The position numbers and the translations under genes are program-made. Below are positions 25,913 through 35,398 of a stretch of DNA of 64,000 bases, in pieces; the first letter of the stretch is position 1; each line of letters begins with the position of its first letter. The notes below the pieces were generated by a model. It was not told the origin of the DNA. It did no database searches and saw only the letters and a program-made list of their open reading frames with translations. Source of the stretch: G965216695 sp965216695 (GTDB lineage: Bacteria; Pseudomonadota; Gammaproteobacteria; Pseudomonadales; Azotimanducaceae); contig OZ244212.1 of assembly GCA_965216695.1 (NCBI GenBank), positions 372,001-436,000 on the forward strand, given 5' to 3'.

Positions 25913-28166
25913 TTTCCTCAATCTCCGTGTACAGATCGCCATCGCGCACAGTCACACGCACGACCCCGCCCTGCTTCGACAGATCCCCGAACAACAGATC
26001 CTCGGCCAGCTGACGTTTGATCTTGTCCTGAATCAGACGCTGCATCGGGCGCGCACCCATTTTCTCGTCGTACCCTTCGCGGGCTAGCCAATCGCGCGCC
26101 GCCTCGTCCACTTCGAGCATTACCTGCTTTTCGTCGAGCTGTGCCTGAAGCTCCGTGAGGAATTTGTCCACCACCGTTTTCACGACGTCCATCGGCAACG
26201 CATTGAACTGCACCACCGCGTCCAGACGATTGCGGAATTCCGGCGTGAACATGCGCTTGATTGCCTCCATACCGTCGCTGGAATTGTCCTGCTCGGTAAA
26301 CCCAATCGACGGCCGCGACATCTCCTGCGCACCCGCATTCGTCGTCATAATCAGCACTACGTTGCGGAAATCCGCCTTGCGGCCGTTGTTGTCCGTAAGC
26401 GTGCCGTGATCCATCACCTGCAGCAGCAGGTTGAAAACTTCCGGGTGCGCCTTCTCGATCTCGTCCAGCAACACCACGCTGTGCGGATGTTTGGTCACCG
26501 CTTCGGTGAGCAACCCGCCCTGATCGAAGCCCACGTACCCCGGCGGCGCACCAATCAGCCGCGAAACGGTATGACGTTCCATGTATTCCGACATGTCGTA
26601 ACGCAGCAGCTCAACGCCCATGATCTGTGCGAGCTGGCGGCATACTTCGGTCTTGCCCACGCCGGTGGGACCGGCGAACAGGAACGACCCGATCGGCTTC
26701 TCGCCCGTACGTAACCCCGCACGCGACAGTTTGATGGCGGACGCAAGCGTATCGATGGCCGGGTCCTGGCCGAACACCACCATCTTCAACTTCCGGTCCA
26801 AATCCTGTAGCGCTGCTTTGTCGCTGCTGGTGACCTGAGCCGACGGAATGCGCGCCATCTTGGCGACAACGTCTTCGATGTCTGTAGCGCCGATGCTCTT
26901 CTTGCGCTTGTCGTCCGGCAGCAGCTTCTGCGCGGCCCCCGCCTCGTCGATCACGTCAATGGCTTTGTCCGGCATGAAGCGGTCGGTGATGTACTTGTGC
27001 GCGAGTTCTGCGGCAACCCGCAGCGCTTTGTCGGTGTAACGCAGGTCGTAGTGTTCCTCGAAACGCGACCTCAGCCCCTTCAGAATCAGGTAGGTGTCGT
27101 CGATATCAGGTTCGGTGATGTCGATCTTCTGAAATCGCCGTGACAGCGCCCGGTCTTTATCGAAGATGCCGCGGTACTCTTGGTACGTCGTCGAGCCCAT
27201 GACCCGAATGTCGCCGGTCGTCAGCAATGGCTTCAACAGGTTGGACGCGTCCATCACGCCGCCGGAGGCTGCGCCGGCACCGATGATTGTGTGGACTTCA
27301 TCGATGAACAGAATCGCGTGCTCTTCTTTTTTCAACTCGCTGAGCACGAGCTTGAACCGCTTCTCGAAATCTCCTCGATACTTAGTGCCCGCAAGCAACG
27401 CGCCAAGATCGAGTGCGTAGATCGTGCTGTCCGCAACGACATCCGGGACATCACCGTCGACAATACGCTTCGCAAGCCCTTCGGCGATGGCCGTTTTACC
27501 CACACCCGATTCACCCACCAGCAGCGGGTTGTTCTTACGGCGCCGGCAGAGGATCTGTACCACCCGTTCCACCTCAGCCTCACGCCCAACGAGCGGGTCC
27601 ACCTTGCCCACGCGTGCCAGGTCATTGAGGTTGGTCGCGAAGGCTTCCAACGCGCGCTGTTGCTGACCTTCACCGCCGCTCGTTTCCTCGGTGGTTTCGT
27701 GACCCGCGTCTGCGGGCTCTGTGCTCCCGAAACCTTTGGAGATCCCGTGGGCCATGTAATTGACGACGTCGATGCGTGCGATGTGCTGCTGTTTCAGAAA
27801 GTAAACAGCCTGGCTTTCCTGTTCGGAGAAGATTGCAACCAGTACGTTGCCGCCCGTTACCTCCTTTCTGCCCGACGACTGCACGTGAAACACCGCGCGC
27901 TGCAGCACACGCTGAAATCCAAGCGTCGGTGTGGTTTCCCGATCTCCATCGCCCGCAGGAATCAGCGGTGTGTTGCCCTCGATAAACTCGGCGAGTTCTT
28001 TGCGCAGCTGGTCGATGTCTGCGCCGACCTTCTGCAATACTTCCACCGCTGCCCCGTTGTCCAACAACGCGAGCAGCAGGTGCTCAACGGTCATGAACTC
28101 GTGCCGCTTACTCTTCGCATCCCGAAACGCGTCGTTCAGCGTAGCCTCAAGATCCTTACTCAACAT
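25896..28166 (-). CDS. clpA: ATP-dependent Clp protease ATP-binding subunit ClpA
   Basis: The 756-residue unfoldase feeds ClpP. The N-domain repeats occupy about 1-145. Two AAA+ modules follow, with Walker A sites GESGVGKT (218-225) and GPTGVGKT (499-506). FIDEVHTIIGAGAASGG and the second-module LLDEIEKAHPEVFN are present. The 3' end overlaps infA tail to tail. It lies 96 bases downstream of its adaptor gene clpS. Confidence 0.97.
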   Translation of the reverse strand: MLSKDLEATLNDAFRDAKSKRHEFMTVEHLLLALLDNGAAVEVLQKVGADIDQLRKELAEFIEGNTPLIPAGDGDRETTPTLGFQRVLQRAVFHVQSSGRKEVTGGNVLVAIFSEQESQAVYFLKQQHIARIDVVNYMAHGISKGFGSTEPADAGHETTEETSGGEGQQQRALEAFATNLNDLARVGKVDPLVGREAEVERVVQILCRRRKNNPLLVGESGVGKTAIAEGLAKRIVDGDVPDVVADSTIYALDLGALLAGTKYRGDFEKRFKLVLSELKKEEHAILFIDEVHTIIGAGAASGGVMDASNLLKPLLTTGDIRVMGSTTYQEYRGIFDKDRALSRRFQKIDITEPDIDDTYLILKGLRSRFEEHYDLRYTDKALRVAAELAHKYITDRFMPDKAIDVIDEAGAAQKLLPDDKRKKSIGATDIEDVVAKMARIPSAQVTSSDKAALQDLDRKLKMVVFGQDPAIDTLASAIKLSRAGLRTGEKPIGSFLFAGPTGVGKTEVCRQLAQIMGVELLRYDMSEYMERHTVSRLIGAPPGYVGFDQGGLLTEAVTKHPHSVVLLDEIEKAHPEVFNLLLQVMDHGTLTDNNGRKADFRNVVLIMTTNAGAQEMSRPSIGFTEQDNSSDGMEAIKRMFTPEFRNRLDAVVQFNALPMDVVKTVVDKFLTELQAQLDEKQVMLEVDEAARDWLAREGYDEKMGARPMQRLIQDKIKRQLAEDLLFGDLSKQGGVVRVTVRDGDLYTEIEETISET

Positions 28167-28262
28167 CGTAGTGTCTTCTCACCGCCTTTCTGCTATCGAC
28201 CATTCTGCTTCCGGCCATTCTGCTTTCGGCCTGCCTGGTCCTGACCGTACATGGTGCCCGCA

Positions 28263-28646
28263 TCAATCGGTCATCTCGATCGTCGATTTCAGCGGATGCT
28301 GATTCTCCTGAGCATATTGATTCACTTGTTCGGATTTGGTTTCCGCTACATCGCGCGGAAAGATGCCCACCACCGCGCTGCCCTCAGTATGCACTTTAAG
28401 CATGATCTGTGTGGCTTTCTCGCGACCCATGGAAAAGAACGCTTCCAGTACGTGCACGACAAACTCCATGGGCGTGTAATCGTCGTTGAGGAAGATCACC
28501 TTGTACATAGGTGGCCGTTTGAGCTCCTGATCCTCTTCGAGCTCCTCGGCAATTCCGACCCCGGTGGCCTCGTCCGGCTCACCCGCGTCCGGCGGGTCGC
28601 CCGTGGGACCGGCAATCGTTTCTGTTGCTTGGACGTACACGTGCAT
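28263..28646 (-). CDS. clpS: ClpA adaptor ClpS
   Basis: The 127-residue N-recognin binds N-terminal Leu, Phe, Trp or Tyr and delivers the substrate to ClpA. The core is canonical: PPMYKVIFLNDDYTPMEFVVHVLEAFF with the binding-pocket Asn-Asp-Asp, and VAETKSEQVNQYA. The acidic N-terminal extension to residue 46 is longer than the usual 20-35 residues, so a later start is possible. It is followed by clpA. Confidence 0.95.
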   Translation of the reverse strand: MHVYVQATETIAGPTGDPPDAGEPDEATGVGIAEELEEDQELKRPPMYKVIFLNDDYTPMEFVVHVLEAFFSMGREKATQIMLKVHTEGSAVVGIFPRDVAETKSEQVNQYAQENQHPLKSTIEMTD

Positions 28647-29129
28647 CTACTTATATCGGGGTTCTGACCCTGTATTTCAAGGTCGGCGTTTCGACACCGG
28701 TAATATTACCGATCAACAGTATTGAGGCCACTCAGATCCGCTATACACGACCGTCGCCCAGGAAAGAATCATACTGTCACGCACGCTCATTGTCTTTGAT
28801 CGCTCCCGCGCCGTGCGTGTCATTGCGCACACAATCTCCGGCATGCTGGATGCATGGATCGCCGCCGACCGCCGGACCCGCGACGATCGTTGGAAAACCC
28901 ACGGGCTACTATAGGATTGCGCGGGGTATTTCGCGCCTTGACTCACGGGCAGATTCGATAGAAAGTCCGTTCTCGAACACTCGTCACAAAACACACATCG
29001 AGCCCGGGATCGTCTATGGGAGTGGACAATTACGGCGAATCGGCCATACGGAAAAATCACAACAATAAGCAGGCGAACGACGACGTGAGACGGGCGAAAC
29101 GAGACGGGAACGAGAGGGGATAAGTCGCA
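28647..29129. other. 483-base divergent intergenic region between clpS and cspD
   Basis: No convincing gene is present; the open frames have no ribosome sites or family resemblance. It contains a perfect 14-base palindrome CGGTAATATTACCG near 28700, which could be an operator for clpS. On the minus strand a TTGAAA box with a downstream TATAAG lies close to the clpS start. The right end is purine-rich leader sequence before cspD, as in cold-shock mRNAs. Confidence 0.55.
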
Positions 29130-29441
29130 ATGGCCATCGGCATAGTCAAGTGGTTTAACAATGCCAAGGGTTACGGATTCATCCTGCCCGAAGACGGCGG
29201 AGAGGATCTTTTCGCACACTATTCGTCGATCGAAATGGAAGGCTACCGCACTCTGAAGGCGGGACAGCCGGTTCAATTCGAAGTCCAACAGGGCCCCAAG
29301 GGATTGCACGCAGTACACATCTGCGCGGTCGAGAGTGACGAGGAACCCGCGTTCGGAGAGGATTCGCCGGACGACACGGACGCCGACACGCGCGCCCTAA
29401 GCGCCGCGAACGCAGCCGCCGAAGGGTCTTCGCGAACCTGA
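29130..29441 (+). CDS. cspD: Cold-shock-domain protein CspD-like
   Basis: The 103-residue protein has a complete cold-shock domain (1-67): GIVKWFNNAKGYGFI with the RNP1 residues, DLFAHYSSIE (RNP2) and VQFEVQQGPKGLHA. An acidic, disordered C-terminal tail of about 35 residues follows, longer than in CspA. Its place beside clpS and clpA matches CspD, a stationary-phase single-stranded-nucleic-acid-binding inhibitor of replication. A GAGGGGA ribosome site precedes it. Confidence 0.93.
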   Translation: MAIGIVKWFNNAKGYGFILPEDGGEDLFAHYSSIEMEGYRTLKAGQPVQFEVQQGPKGLHAVHICAVESDEEPAFGEDSPDDTDADTRALSAANAAAEGSSRT

Positions 29442-29556
29442 CACGTCGGCGCTCGCCGGTCGAGTCGCTTTGCACAGCCGGAGCGCCCGCCCGCGGACGC
29501 TCCCATTGTCCGCCCCTGGTTCCCGAGCCTGAATAGCCGGCATTAAACGGCCAACG

Positions 29557-30813
29557 CTACATGTTTTCGACGATCGCCCCGCCGAATTCCGAGCACTTGA
29601 GCAGGGTTGCCCCGGTCATCAGCCGCTCGAAATCGTACGTGACGCGCCCGCTGGAGATCGCCGCTTCCATACCCTCGATGATCTTGTCCGCCGCTTCGCG
29701 CCATCCCATGAACCGCAGCATCATCTCCGCAGACAGAATCAGTGAACCTGGGTTCACTTTGTCCTGACCCGCATACTTCGGCGCCGTGCCGTGGGTCGCT
29801 TCGAAGAGCGCGATCGTGTCACCTATGTTCGCCCCAGGCGCAATACCGATGCCACCTACCTGGGCCGCGAGCGCATCCGACAGGTAGTCGCCGTTCAGGT
29901 TCATCGTTGCGATCACATCGTACTCGTCGGGCCGCGTCAGAATCTGCTGAAGCATCGCGTCCGCGATGACGTCCTTGATGATGATCGTCTTCCCGGAGTT
30001 CGGGTTCTTCAGTTCATGCCAAGGGCCACCGTCGAGCGGCGTCGCGCCGAATTCTTCGGCGGCGAGCTCGTAGCCCCAATCTTTGAATGCCCCTTCCGTG
30101 AACTTCATGATGTTGCCTTTGTGCACCAACGTCACGGAGCTACGGTCTTCTTCCAGTGCGTACTGAATCGCCTTGCGAATCAGACGCTTACTACCCTCTT
30201 CGGATATCGGCTTGATGCCCACTCCGCAATCTTTCGGGAAACGGATCTTGTGCACGCCCATCTCGTCGCGCAGGAAAGCCAGCACCTTGTCCGCGTCAGC
30301 GGTCGACGCCTGCCATTCAACGCCGGCATATATGTCCTCGGTGTTTTCGCGAAAAATCACCATGTCCGTTTTTTCGGGTGCCACGACCGGGCTCGGCACA
30401 CCCTTGAACCACCGCACGGGACGCTGGCACACATACAGATCGAGCTCCTGGCGCAATGCCACGTTCAACGAGCGGATACCACCACCCACAGGGGTGGTCA
30501 TCGGCCCCTTGATCCCGACCAGAAATTCCTTCATTGCTTCCAGCGTCTCGGCCGGGAGCCACTCGTCTTCCCCGTAGACTTCCAGCGACTTCTCGCCGGA
30601 ATAAATTTCCATCCAGCGGATACCGCGTTTGCCGCCGTAGGCTTTCGCTACCGCCGCGTCGACCACGTCGATCATCACCGGCGTAATATCGACGCCGATA
30701 CCATCGCCCTCGATGAACGGGATGATCGGATTGTCGGGCACGTTCAGGGAATTGTCCGGATTCGCGGTGATCTTCTCGCCGTCCGCCGGCACCTTGATGT
30801 GCTGATACGCCAT
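29557..30813 (-). CDS. icd: NADP-dependent isocitrate dehydrogenase
   Basis: The 418-residue TCA-cycle enzyme oxidises isocitrate to 2-oxoglutarate. The start is the ATG at 30813 (MAYQHIKVPADGEKI); the open frame further upstream is spacer and promoter. The substrate and AceK phosphorylation site is GGGIRSLNVALRQE, followed by NTEDIYAGVEW and GTAPKYAGQDKVNPGS. Isocitrate lyase at 36567 competes for the same substrate. Confidence 0.97.
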   Translation of the reverse strand: MAYQHIKVPADGEKITANPDNSLNVPDNPIIPFIEGDGIGVDITPVMIDVVDAAVAKAYGGKRGIRWMEIYSGEKSLEVYGEDEWLPAETLEAMKEFLVGIKGPMTTPVGGGIRSLNVALRQELDLYVCQRPVRWFKGVPSPVVAPEKTDMVIFRENTEDIYAGVEWQASTADADKVLAFLRDEMGVHKIRFPKDCGVGIKPISEEGSKRLIRKAIQYALEEDRSSVTLVHKGNIMKFTEGAFKDWGYELAAEEFGATPLDGGPWHELKNPNSGKTIIIKDVIADAMLQQILTRPDEYDVIATMNLNGDYLSDALAAQVGGIGIAPGANIGDTIALFEATHGTAPKYAGQDKVNPGSLILSAEMMLRFMGWREAADKIIEGMEAAISSGRVTYDFERLMTGATLLKCSEFGGAIVENM

Positions 30814-30903
30814 GTCGCTTGCTCCCAATGATCCGAATGAATTCTGGCGGGGATGCGGCGGACCGCCCAATGACTGCGATCGGCCGCCGCCGAAAAGCGC
30901 GCG

Positions 30904-30932
30904 AGTATAGCACCCTGCCGTATCGCTGGCAC
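30904..30932 (-). promoter_or_regulatory. Probable icd promoter
   Basis: On the minus strand GTGCCA (30932-30927), a 17-base spacer and an extended -10 TGCTATACT (TATACT at 30909-30904) lie about 90 bases before the icd ATG. The spacing and -10 are close to consensus. Confidence 0.55.
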
Positions 30933-30946
30933 CGAGCGCCACGGAA

Positions 30947-31438
30947 TCAGGTCTGCCAGCGCCGCTCCCGCACGCCATCGTCGTCTGTGGAACTAACCCA
31001 CACCTCAGTGCCGTCGTCATAGCGCTCGCGTTTCCAAAGCACGGCGCGCGTTTTCAGGTAATCCATCAGAAACTCGCACGCGGCAAACGCATCGGGGCGG
31101 TGCGCACTCGCGACGTTGACGAGCACAATCTGATCCGCCGGCCTCAGTTCTCCTACCCTGTGAATCACCACACAATCGAGCAGACGCCAACGTTGACTGG
31201 CCTCGTCCGCAATCTGACGAATGCTCGACTCCGTCATACCGGGGTACTGTTCCAGCGTCAGGGAGCGCACCGCACGGTCCGGCGTGAACTCGCGCACCAG
31301 GCCAACAAAGGAAACCATCGCACCCACCCGTGCGCCAAGGCGCTGGCGGGTTTCCTCCGCCACGGCCCCCAACGAAAAGTCCGCTTCCTGTATGCGCACA
31401 TCCACGGCGCAATCGGTGGGCTGGATTTCGGCACCCAC
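30947..31438 (-). CDS. moaE: Molybdopterin synthase catalytic subunit MoaE
   Basis: From the GTG at 31438, which has GGGAGG eight bases upstream, the protein has 163 residues. MoaE binds precursor Z and the MoaD thiocarboxylate to make molybdopterin. Family segments are ARVGAMVSFVGLVREF, LTLEQYPGMTESSIRQIA, VIHRVGELRPADQIVLVNVAS and the active Lys regions LKTRAVLWKRE and the C-terminal RERRW. It follows moaD by four bases in a moaCDE operon. Confidence 0.94.
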   Translation of the reverse strand: MGAEIQPTDCAVDVRIQEADFSLGAVAEETRQRLGARVGAMVSFVGLVREFTPDRAVRSLTLEQYPGMTESSIRQIADEASQRWRLLDCVVIHRVGELRPADQIVLVNVASAHRPDAFAACEFLMDYLKTRAVLWKRERYDDGTEVWVSSTDDDGVRERRWQT

Positions 31439-31442
31439 AGCA

Positions 31443-31709
31443 TCAGCCTCCCGTGACGGGTGGCAGGAACGCGACTTCGTCGCCCGGGTAGACCACCGCT
31501 CCCGATGCGGCAACCATTTCCTGATTGACGGCCACACGTACGTCCTCAGCAACCAGCGCGGCCGCCGCCGCATCGGATAACTGGCTACGCATGCGCTCGA
31601 TCAGCGCGCCGAGTGGTAAAGCAGCAGCCACCGGAACATCCAGACCCGGGCAACCGACTGCGTCCCGCAGAGACGCGAAAAAAAGCACGCGCACAACGGC
31701 GTCAGTCAC
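31443..31709 (-). CDS. moaD: Molybdopterin synthase sulfur carrier subunit MoaD
   Basis: The 88-residue ubiquitin-fold sulfur carrier starts with GTG at 31709, overlapping the moaC stop by eight bases (an in-frame Met at 31757 would lie inside moaC). The pattern is VRVLFFASLRDAVG, VAVNQEMV, DEVAFLPPVTGG. The C-terminal Gly-Gly is where the thiocarboxylate forms. Confidence 0.93.
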   Translation of the reverse strand: MTDAVVRVLFFASLRDAVGCPGLDVPVAAALPLGALIERMRSQLSDAAAAALVAEDVRVAVNQEMVAASGAVVYPGDEVAFLPPVTGG

Positions 31710-32175
31710 GGCGCCAGGTTCCAGATTTTCCGCCCGTCTTGCGCTCGAGGCGCACATCGGTGATTACGATGCCTTTGTTGATTGCCTTGCACATATCGTA
31801 GATCGTCAGCGCCGACACACTCGCCGCGGTGAGCGCTTCCATTTCCACGCCGGTTTTGCCGCTCACCCGCACCGATGCGACCACGCGCACGGAGCGCTCA
31901 TCCGGAGTCTCGAAGTCGATCTGAATGCGGTCCACAGGGAGCGGATGGCACAGCGGTATCAGGTCTGCACACCGCTTGGCCGCCTGAATGCCGGCCACTC
32001 GTGCAACCGCCAGTACGTCACCTTTCGGCGATCCCTGCGCCCATATCTCGCGGCGGGTTGCCTCTCCGAGAATAACCGTCGCGCTCGCTACAGCTTCGCG
32101 TTGTGTTACCTCTTTCGCCCCCACATCGACCATGTTGGCCGACCCTTGCGCGTCAATGTGTGACAGCCTGGACAT
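31702..32175 (-). CDS. moaC: Cyclic pyranopterin monophosphate synthase MoaC
   Basis: The 157-residue enzyme forms cyclic pyranopterin monophosphate from the MoaA product. Signatures are MVDVGAKEVTQREA, KRCADLIPLCHPLP, GVEMEALTAASVSALTIYDMCKA and a Lys-rich C-terminus LERKTGGKSG. It is the first gene of moaC-moaD-moaE; moaA and moaB are not in this window. It diverges from mnmA across 80 bases. Confidence 0.96.
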   Translation of the reverse strand: MSRLSHIDAQGSANMVDVGAKEVTQREAVASATVILGEATRREIWAQGSPKGDVLAVARVAGIQAAKRCADLIPLCHPLPVDRIQIDFETPDERSVRVVASVRVSGKTGVEMEALTAASVSALTIYDMCKAINKGIVITDVRLERKTGGKSGTWRRD

Positions 32176-32255
32176 GCGCCGAGTATATCAGCGCGCCGCT
32201 TCGAATCGACGAGCCGTGGTTCGCGCTCACCGGGAACAAGCCCTAAAATCCGCGC

Positions 32256-33392
32256 ATGGACACGCCCTCCACCATTCGACGCACACACCCGCGAGATCGC
32301 TCACATGGCGCGCCCGCGGACGTCATTGTGGGTATCTCCGGCGGCGTGGATTCGGCTGTGGCTGCAGCGTTGCTGGTCGAGCAGGGTCACCGCGTGCGCG
32401 GCCTGTTCATGAAGAACTGGGACGAAGACGACGACACCGAGTATTGCACAGCGGTCCAGGACCTCGCGGATGCTCGAACCGTCTGCGACCGGCTCGGCAT
32501 CGAACTACTAACGGCGAATTTTGCCGCCGAGTACTGGGATGACGTGTTCGAACGCTTCCTCGAGGAGTACCGCAACAATCGTACGCCCAATCCGGACGTG
32601 CTGTGCAACCGTGAGATCAAATTCAAACAGTTCCGCGACTACGCCTCGGCTCTGGGTGCAGACACCGTCGCAACGGGACACTACGCGCGCCGTATCAGCG
32701 GTCATCGCACCGGACTCGCGAAGGGCGTCGATTCTGCGAAAGACCAAACCTATTTCCTGCAGGCCGTCCCGGGAGAAGCATTCGCCAACTGCCTGTTCCC
32801 TCTCGGTGAGCTGCAGAAATGCGATGTCCGCGCACGGGCGCGAACGCTGAACCTCCCGGTACACGACAAAAAGGACAGCACCGGCATCTGTTTCATCGGC
32901 GAGCGCCGCTTTCGAGATTTCCTTTCGCGGTACGTACCACCGGCACCGGGTCCCATAGTGACCGCCGCTGGCAAGACGGTCGGTACCCACCGAGGACTCG
33001 CGTACTACACGCTGGGGCAACGCCGCGGGCTGGGTATCGGCGGAATCGCTGGCGCACACCCTGAACACGCTCCCTGGTACGTCTGCGACAAACGCCGCCA
33101 GACAAATTCGCTCGTGGTAACGCAGGATGAAGCGGACCTGGCAAACGGTGCCTGCCTCGTCGATCAGGTTAACTGGCTGGAACCAGTAACCCTGCCGCTG
33201 GTCTGCACCGTGCGGGTGCGGCACCAACAGGCCGACCAGAACTGCGTCGTGCAAACCCACGCGTCCGACCGTCTCCGGATCGTGTTCGAACAACCACAGC
33301 GCGCGATCGCACCGGGGCAATACGCCGCGTTCTACAGCGGCGAGCTCTGTCTGGGCGGCAGCAGAATCGTTGCCCGCGAGCCGTATCACTAA
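32256..33392 (+). CDS. mnmA: tRNA-specific 2-thiouridylase MnmA
   Basis: The 378-residue enzyme puts sulfur on U34 of tRNA-Lys, -Glu and -Gln. The PP-loop GISGGVDS (26-33) adenylates the uridine. The catalytic cysteines are Cys117 (PNPDVLCNREIKF) and Cys212 (DSTGICFIGER). It takes sulfur from TusE, encoded at 15634. The stop codon overlaps the hflD ATG by one base (TAATG). Confidence 0.97.
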   Translation: MDTPSTIRRTHPRDRSHGAPADVIVGISGGVDSAVAAALLVEQGHRVRGLFMKNWDEDDDTEYCTAVQDLADARTVCDRLGIELLTANFAAEYWDDVFERFLEEYRNNRTPNPDVLCNREIKFKQFRDYASALGADTVATGHYARRISGHRTGLAKGVDSAKDQTYFLQAVPGEAFANCLFPLGELQKCDVRARARTLNLPVHDKKDSTGICFIGERRFRDFLSRYVPPAPGPIVTAAGKTVGTHRGLAYYTLGQRRGLGIGGIAGAHPEHAPWYVCDKRRQTNSLVVTQDEADLANGACLVDQVNWLEPVTLPLVCTVRVRHQQADQNCVVQTHASDRLRIVFEQPQRAIAPGQYAAFYSGELCLGGSRIVAREPYH

Positions 33393-33979
33393 TGGCGCCG
33401 GTCGAAACGAGGATCGTCCACTTCGCCGCGATGATCGCAGCCGTGAAGCAGGTCATCAGCGTCGCCAACGGCGATCACGTCGACGCCACGCTGGAAGCAG
33501 CGTTGCTCGCATCCGTTCAGGTTCGCAATCCCAAGGAAGCGATCGAGGTGTTTCCGGATGTAACGCTGCTCGGGGATGCCGCACGCAGCGGCATCGAGAT
33601 GCTGCAGGGCCGACGCAACGATGTCATTGCGCCTTATATGCTCCGCTTGATGGAACTTGCCGACCGTTTGCGCGAGAACGAAGACGTAACCACACGCCTG
33701 GCCGAACGCCTCGACGCGCTGCCGTCGGACGCGGTGCCGTCGCACCAGGCACTCGCAGATACCTATGAAGCAACCATCAGTACGCTCGGCAAGCGCATTC
33801 AGGTGCGCGGCGAACCGGAACTGTTGCAGCAACCGCGCGTAGCCGCCCGTATCCGCGCGCTGCTGCTCGCCGGCATCCGTCACGCCTGGTCCTGGCGCGC
33901 GCAAGGCGGTCGCAAGAGTCATCTGCTGCTGCAACGTCGTGCGCTGCTCAAGGAGCTGCAACGCTTGCTGCCGGCATGA
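33392..33979 (+). CDS. hflD: High-frequency lysogenization protein HflD homologue
   Basis: The 195-residue all-helical protein (DUF489) has the family pattern FAAMIAAVKQVISVANG, GIEMLQGRRNDVIAPYMLRLMELADRL and the C-terminal RARIRALLLAGIRHAWSWRAQGG. In E. coli it is membrane-associated and binds lambda CII; its general role is not clear. The position between mnmA and purB is conserved in gammaproteobacteria. Confidence 0.93.
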   Translation: MAPVETRIVHFAAMIAAVKQVISVANGDHVDATLEAALLASVQVRNPKEAIEVFPDVTLLGDAARSGIEMLQGRRNDVIAPYMLRLMELADRLRENEDVTTRLAERLDALPSDAVPSHQALADTYEATISTLGKRIQVRGEPELLQQPRVAARIRALLLAGIRHAWSWRAQGGRKSHLLLQRRALLKELQRLLPA

Positions 33980-34004
33980 CAGTTCGCTGAGTTACAATGG
34001 TCCG

Positions 34005-35393
34005 ATGGCCAATCCCTCTACCGACGAACAAGCGGCCCTAACCGCGGCCAGCCCGATTGACGGGCGTTACCGCGGCAAGGTCGGCTCCGTAAGTGCGTCA
34101 GCGAGCGAAACCGCCCTGATGCGCCATCGAGTCCGCGTCGAATGCGAGTGGTTCCTGCATCTTTCTGCCGAACCGGCCATCAATGCTCTGCCTCCGATGC
34201 AGCCCGCCAGTCAGGAAACCATCCGCGCGATCTACGAGCAGTTCGATATCGACGACGCGCGGCGCATCAAAACGCTGGAAGCAACGACCAATCACGACGT
34301 GAAGGCCGTGGAGTACTTCGTCAAGGAGAAGATCGTCACGATCAGCGAAGCCGCCGACTACGCCGAGTTTGTCCACTTCGCATGCACATCGGAGGACATC
34401 AACAACCTGGCGCACGCATTGATGCTGGACGAGTTGCGAAACCACGTTGTGGAACCGGACGTAACAACGATTCTGCAGGCGCTCGAATCGTTTGCTGACG
34501 AGTACGCCGCGCAGCCGATGTTGTCCAGAACGCATGGCCAGGCCGCGTCACCCACGACGCTCGGCAAAGAGATGAACATCTTCGCCCAGCGAATCCGGCG
34601 TCAGCTCAACGGCATAATGAGCGTCCCGTTGCTCGGAAAGATGAATGGAGCCGTGGGAAACTACAACGCCCATGCGGTTGCGTACCCTGACGCAGACTGG
34701 CCGGCGATCGCGCACCGATTCGTGCAATCCCTGGGTCTCACTCAGAACCCTCTGACGACCCAGATCGAGCCGCACGATTACGTGGCGGAGTTGTTTCACG
34801 CAATGACCCGTCTCAACAACGTGCTGCTCGACTTGGTTCGAGATATCTGGGCCTACATCGCGATCGACTACTTCCAACAGATTCGCGTAGAAGGCGAAAC
34901 GGGATCTTCCACGATGCCGCACAAAGTGAACCCGATCGACTTCGAGAACGCCGAAGGCAACCTCGGACTCGCCAACGCGCTGCTGCGGCATATGGCGGAC
35001 AAACTGGTTGTTTCACGATGGCAGCGTGACCTGTCCGACTCTACGGTATTGCGCAACATCGGCGGCGCCTTCGGCTACGCCACCGTCGCGTTTCAATCCG
35101 TGTCGCGGGGTCTCGCGAAAATAGCGGCAAATCCCGAACGAATGCGCGCGGATCTGGACCAATCCTGGGAGGTGCTCGGCGAGGCCGTGCAGACGGTGAT
35201 GCGCAGGCATCACATGTCGGAACCCTACGAACGTTTGAAAGCGGCAACCCGCGGCGAACGGCTCACCCGTGACGGTTACGCTCAACTGCTTGAGGCGTTG
35301 GACCTGCCCCCGGACGCGCATGACGCACTGCGTGAGCTAACTCCCGCGACCTATGTCGGCATTGCGCAGGCGTTGGCGAAATTGCGTACCTGA
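34005..35393 (+). CDS. purB: Adenylosuccinate lyase
   Basis: The 462-residue enzyme catalyses two steps of purine synthesis: fumarate release from SAICAR and from adenylosuccinate. The start is the ATG at 34005 (MANPSTDEQAALTAASPIDGRY). The superfamily signature GSSTMPHKVNPIDFENAEGN carries the catalytic Ser, and SRTHGQAASPTT holds the base-side histidine. It belongs to the longer E. coli-type PurB class. Confidence 0.97.
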   Translation: MANPSTDEQAALTAASPIDGRYRGKVGSVSASASETALMRHRVRVECEWFLHLSAEPAINALPPMQPASQETIRAIYEQFDIDDARRIKTLEATTNHDVKAVEYFVKEKIVTISEAADYAEFVHFACTSEDINNLAHALMLDELRNHVVEPDVTTILQALESFADEYAAQPMLSRTHGQAASPTTLGKEMNIFAQRIRRQLNGIMSVPLLGKMNGAVGNYNAHAVAYPDADWPAIAHRFVQSLGLTQNPLTTQIEPHDYVAELFHAMTRLNNVLLDLVRDIWAYIAIDYFQQIRVEGETGSSTMPHKVNPIDFENAEGNLGLANALLRHMADKLVVSRWQRDLSDSTVLRNIGGAFGYATVAFQSVSRGLAKIAANPERMRADLDQSWEVLGEAVQTVMRRHHMSEPYERLKAATRGERLTRDGYAQLLEALDLPPDAHDALRELTPATYVGIAQALAKLRT

Positions 35394-35398
35394 GTTCC

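Noticed and set aside
29479..29502. GGAGCG/CGCTCC hairpin after cspD as a terminator
   Set aside because: The stem is only six bases with a 12-base loop and no U-tract, so it is too weak to call.
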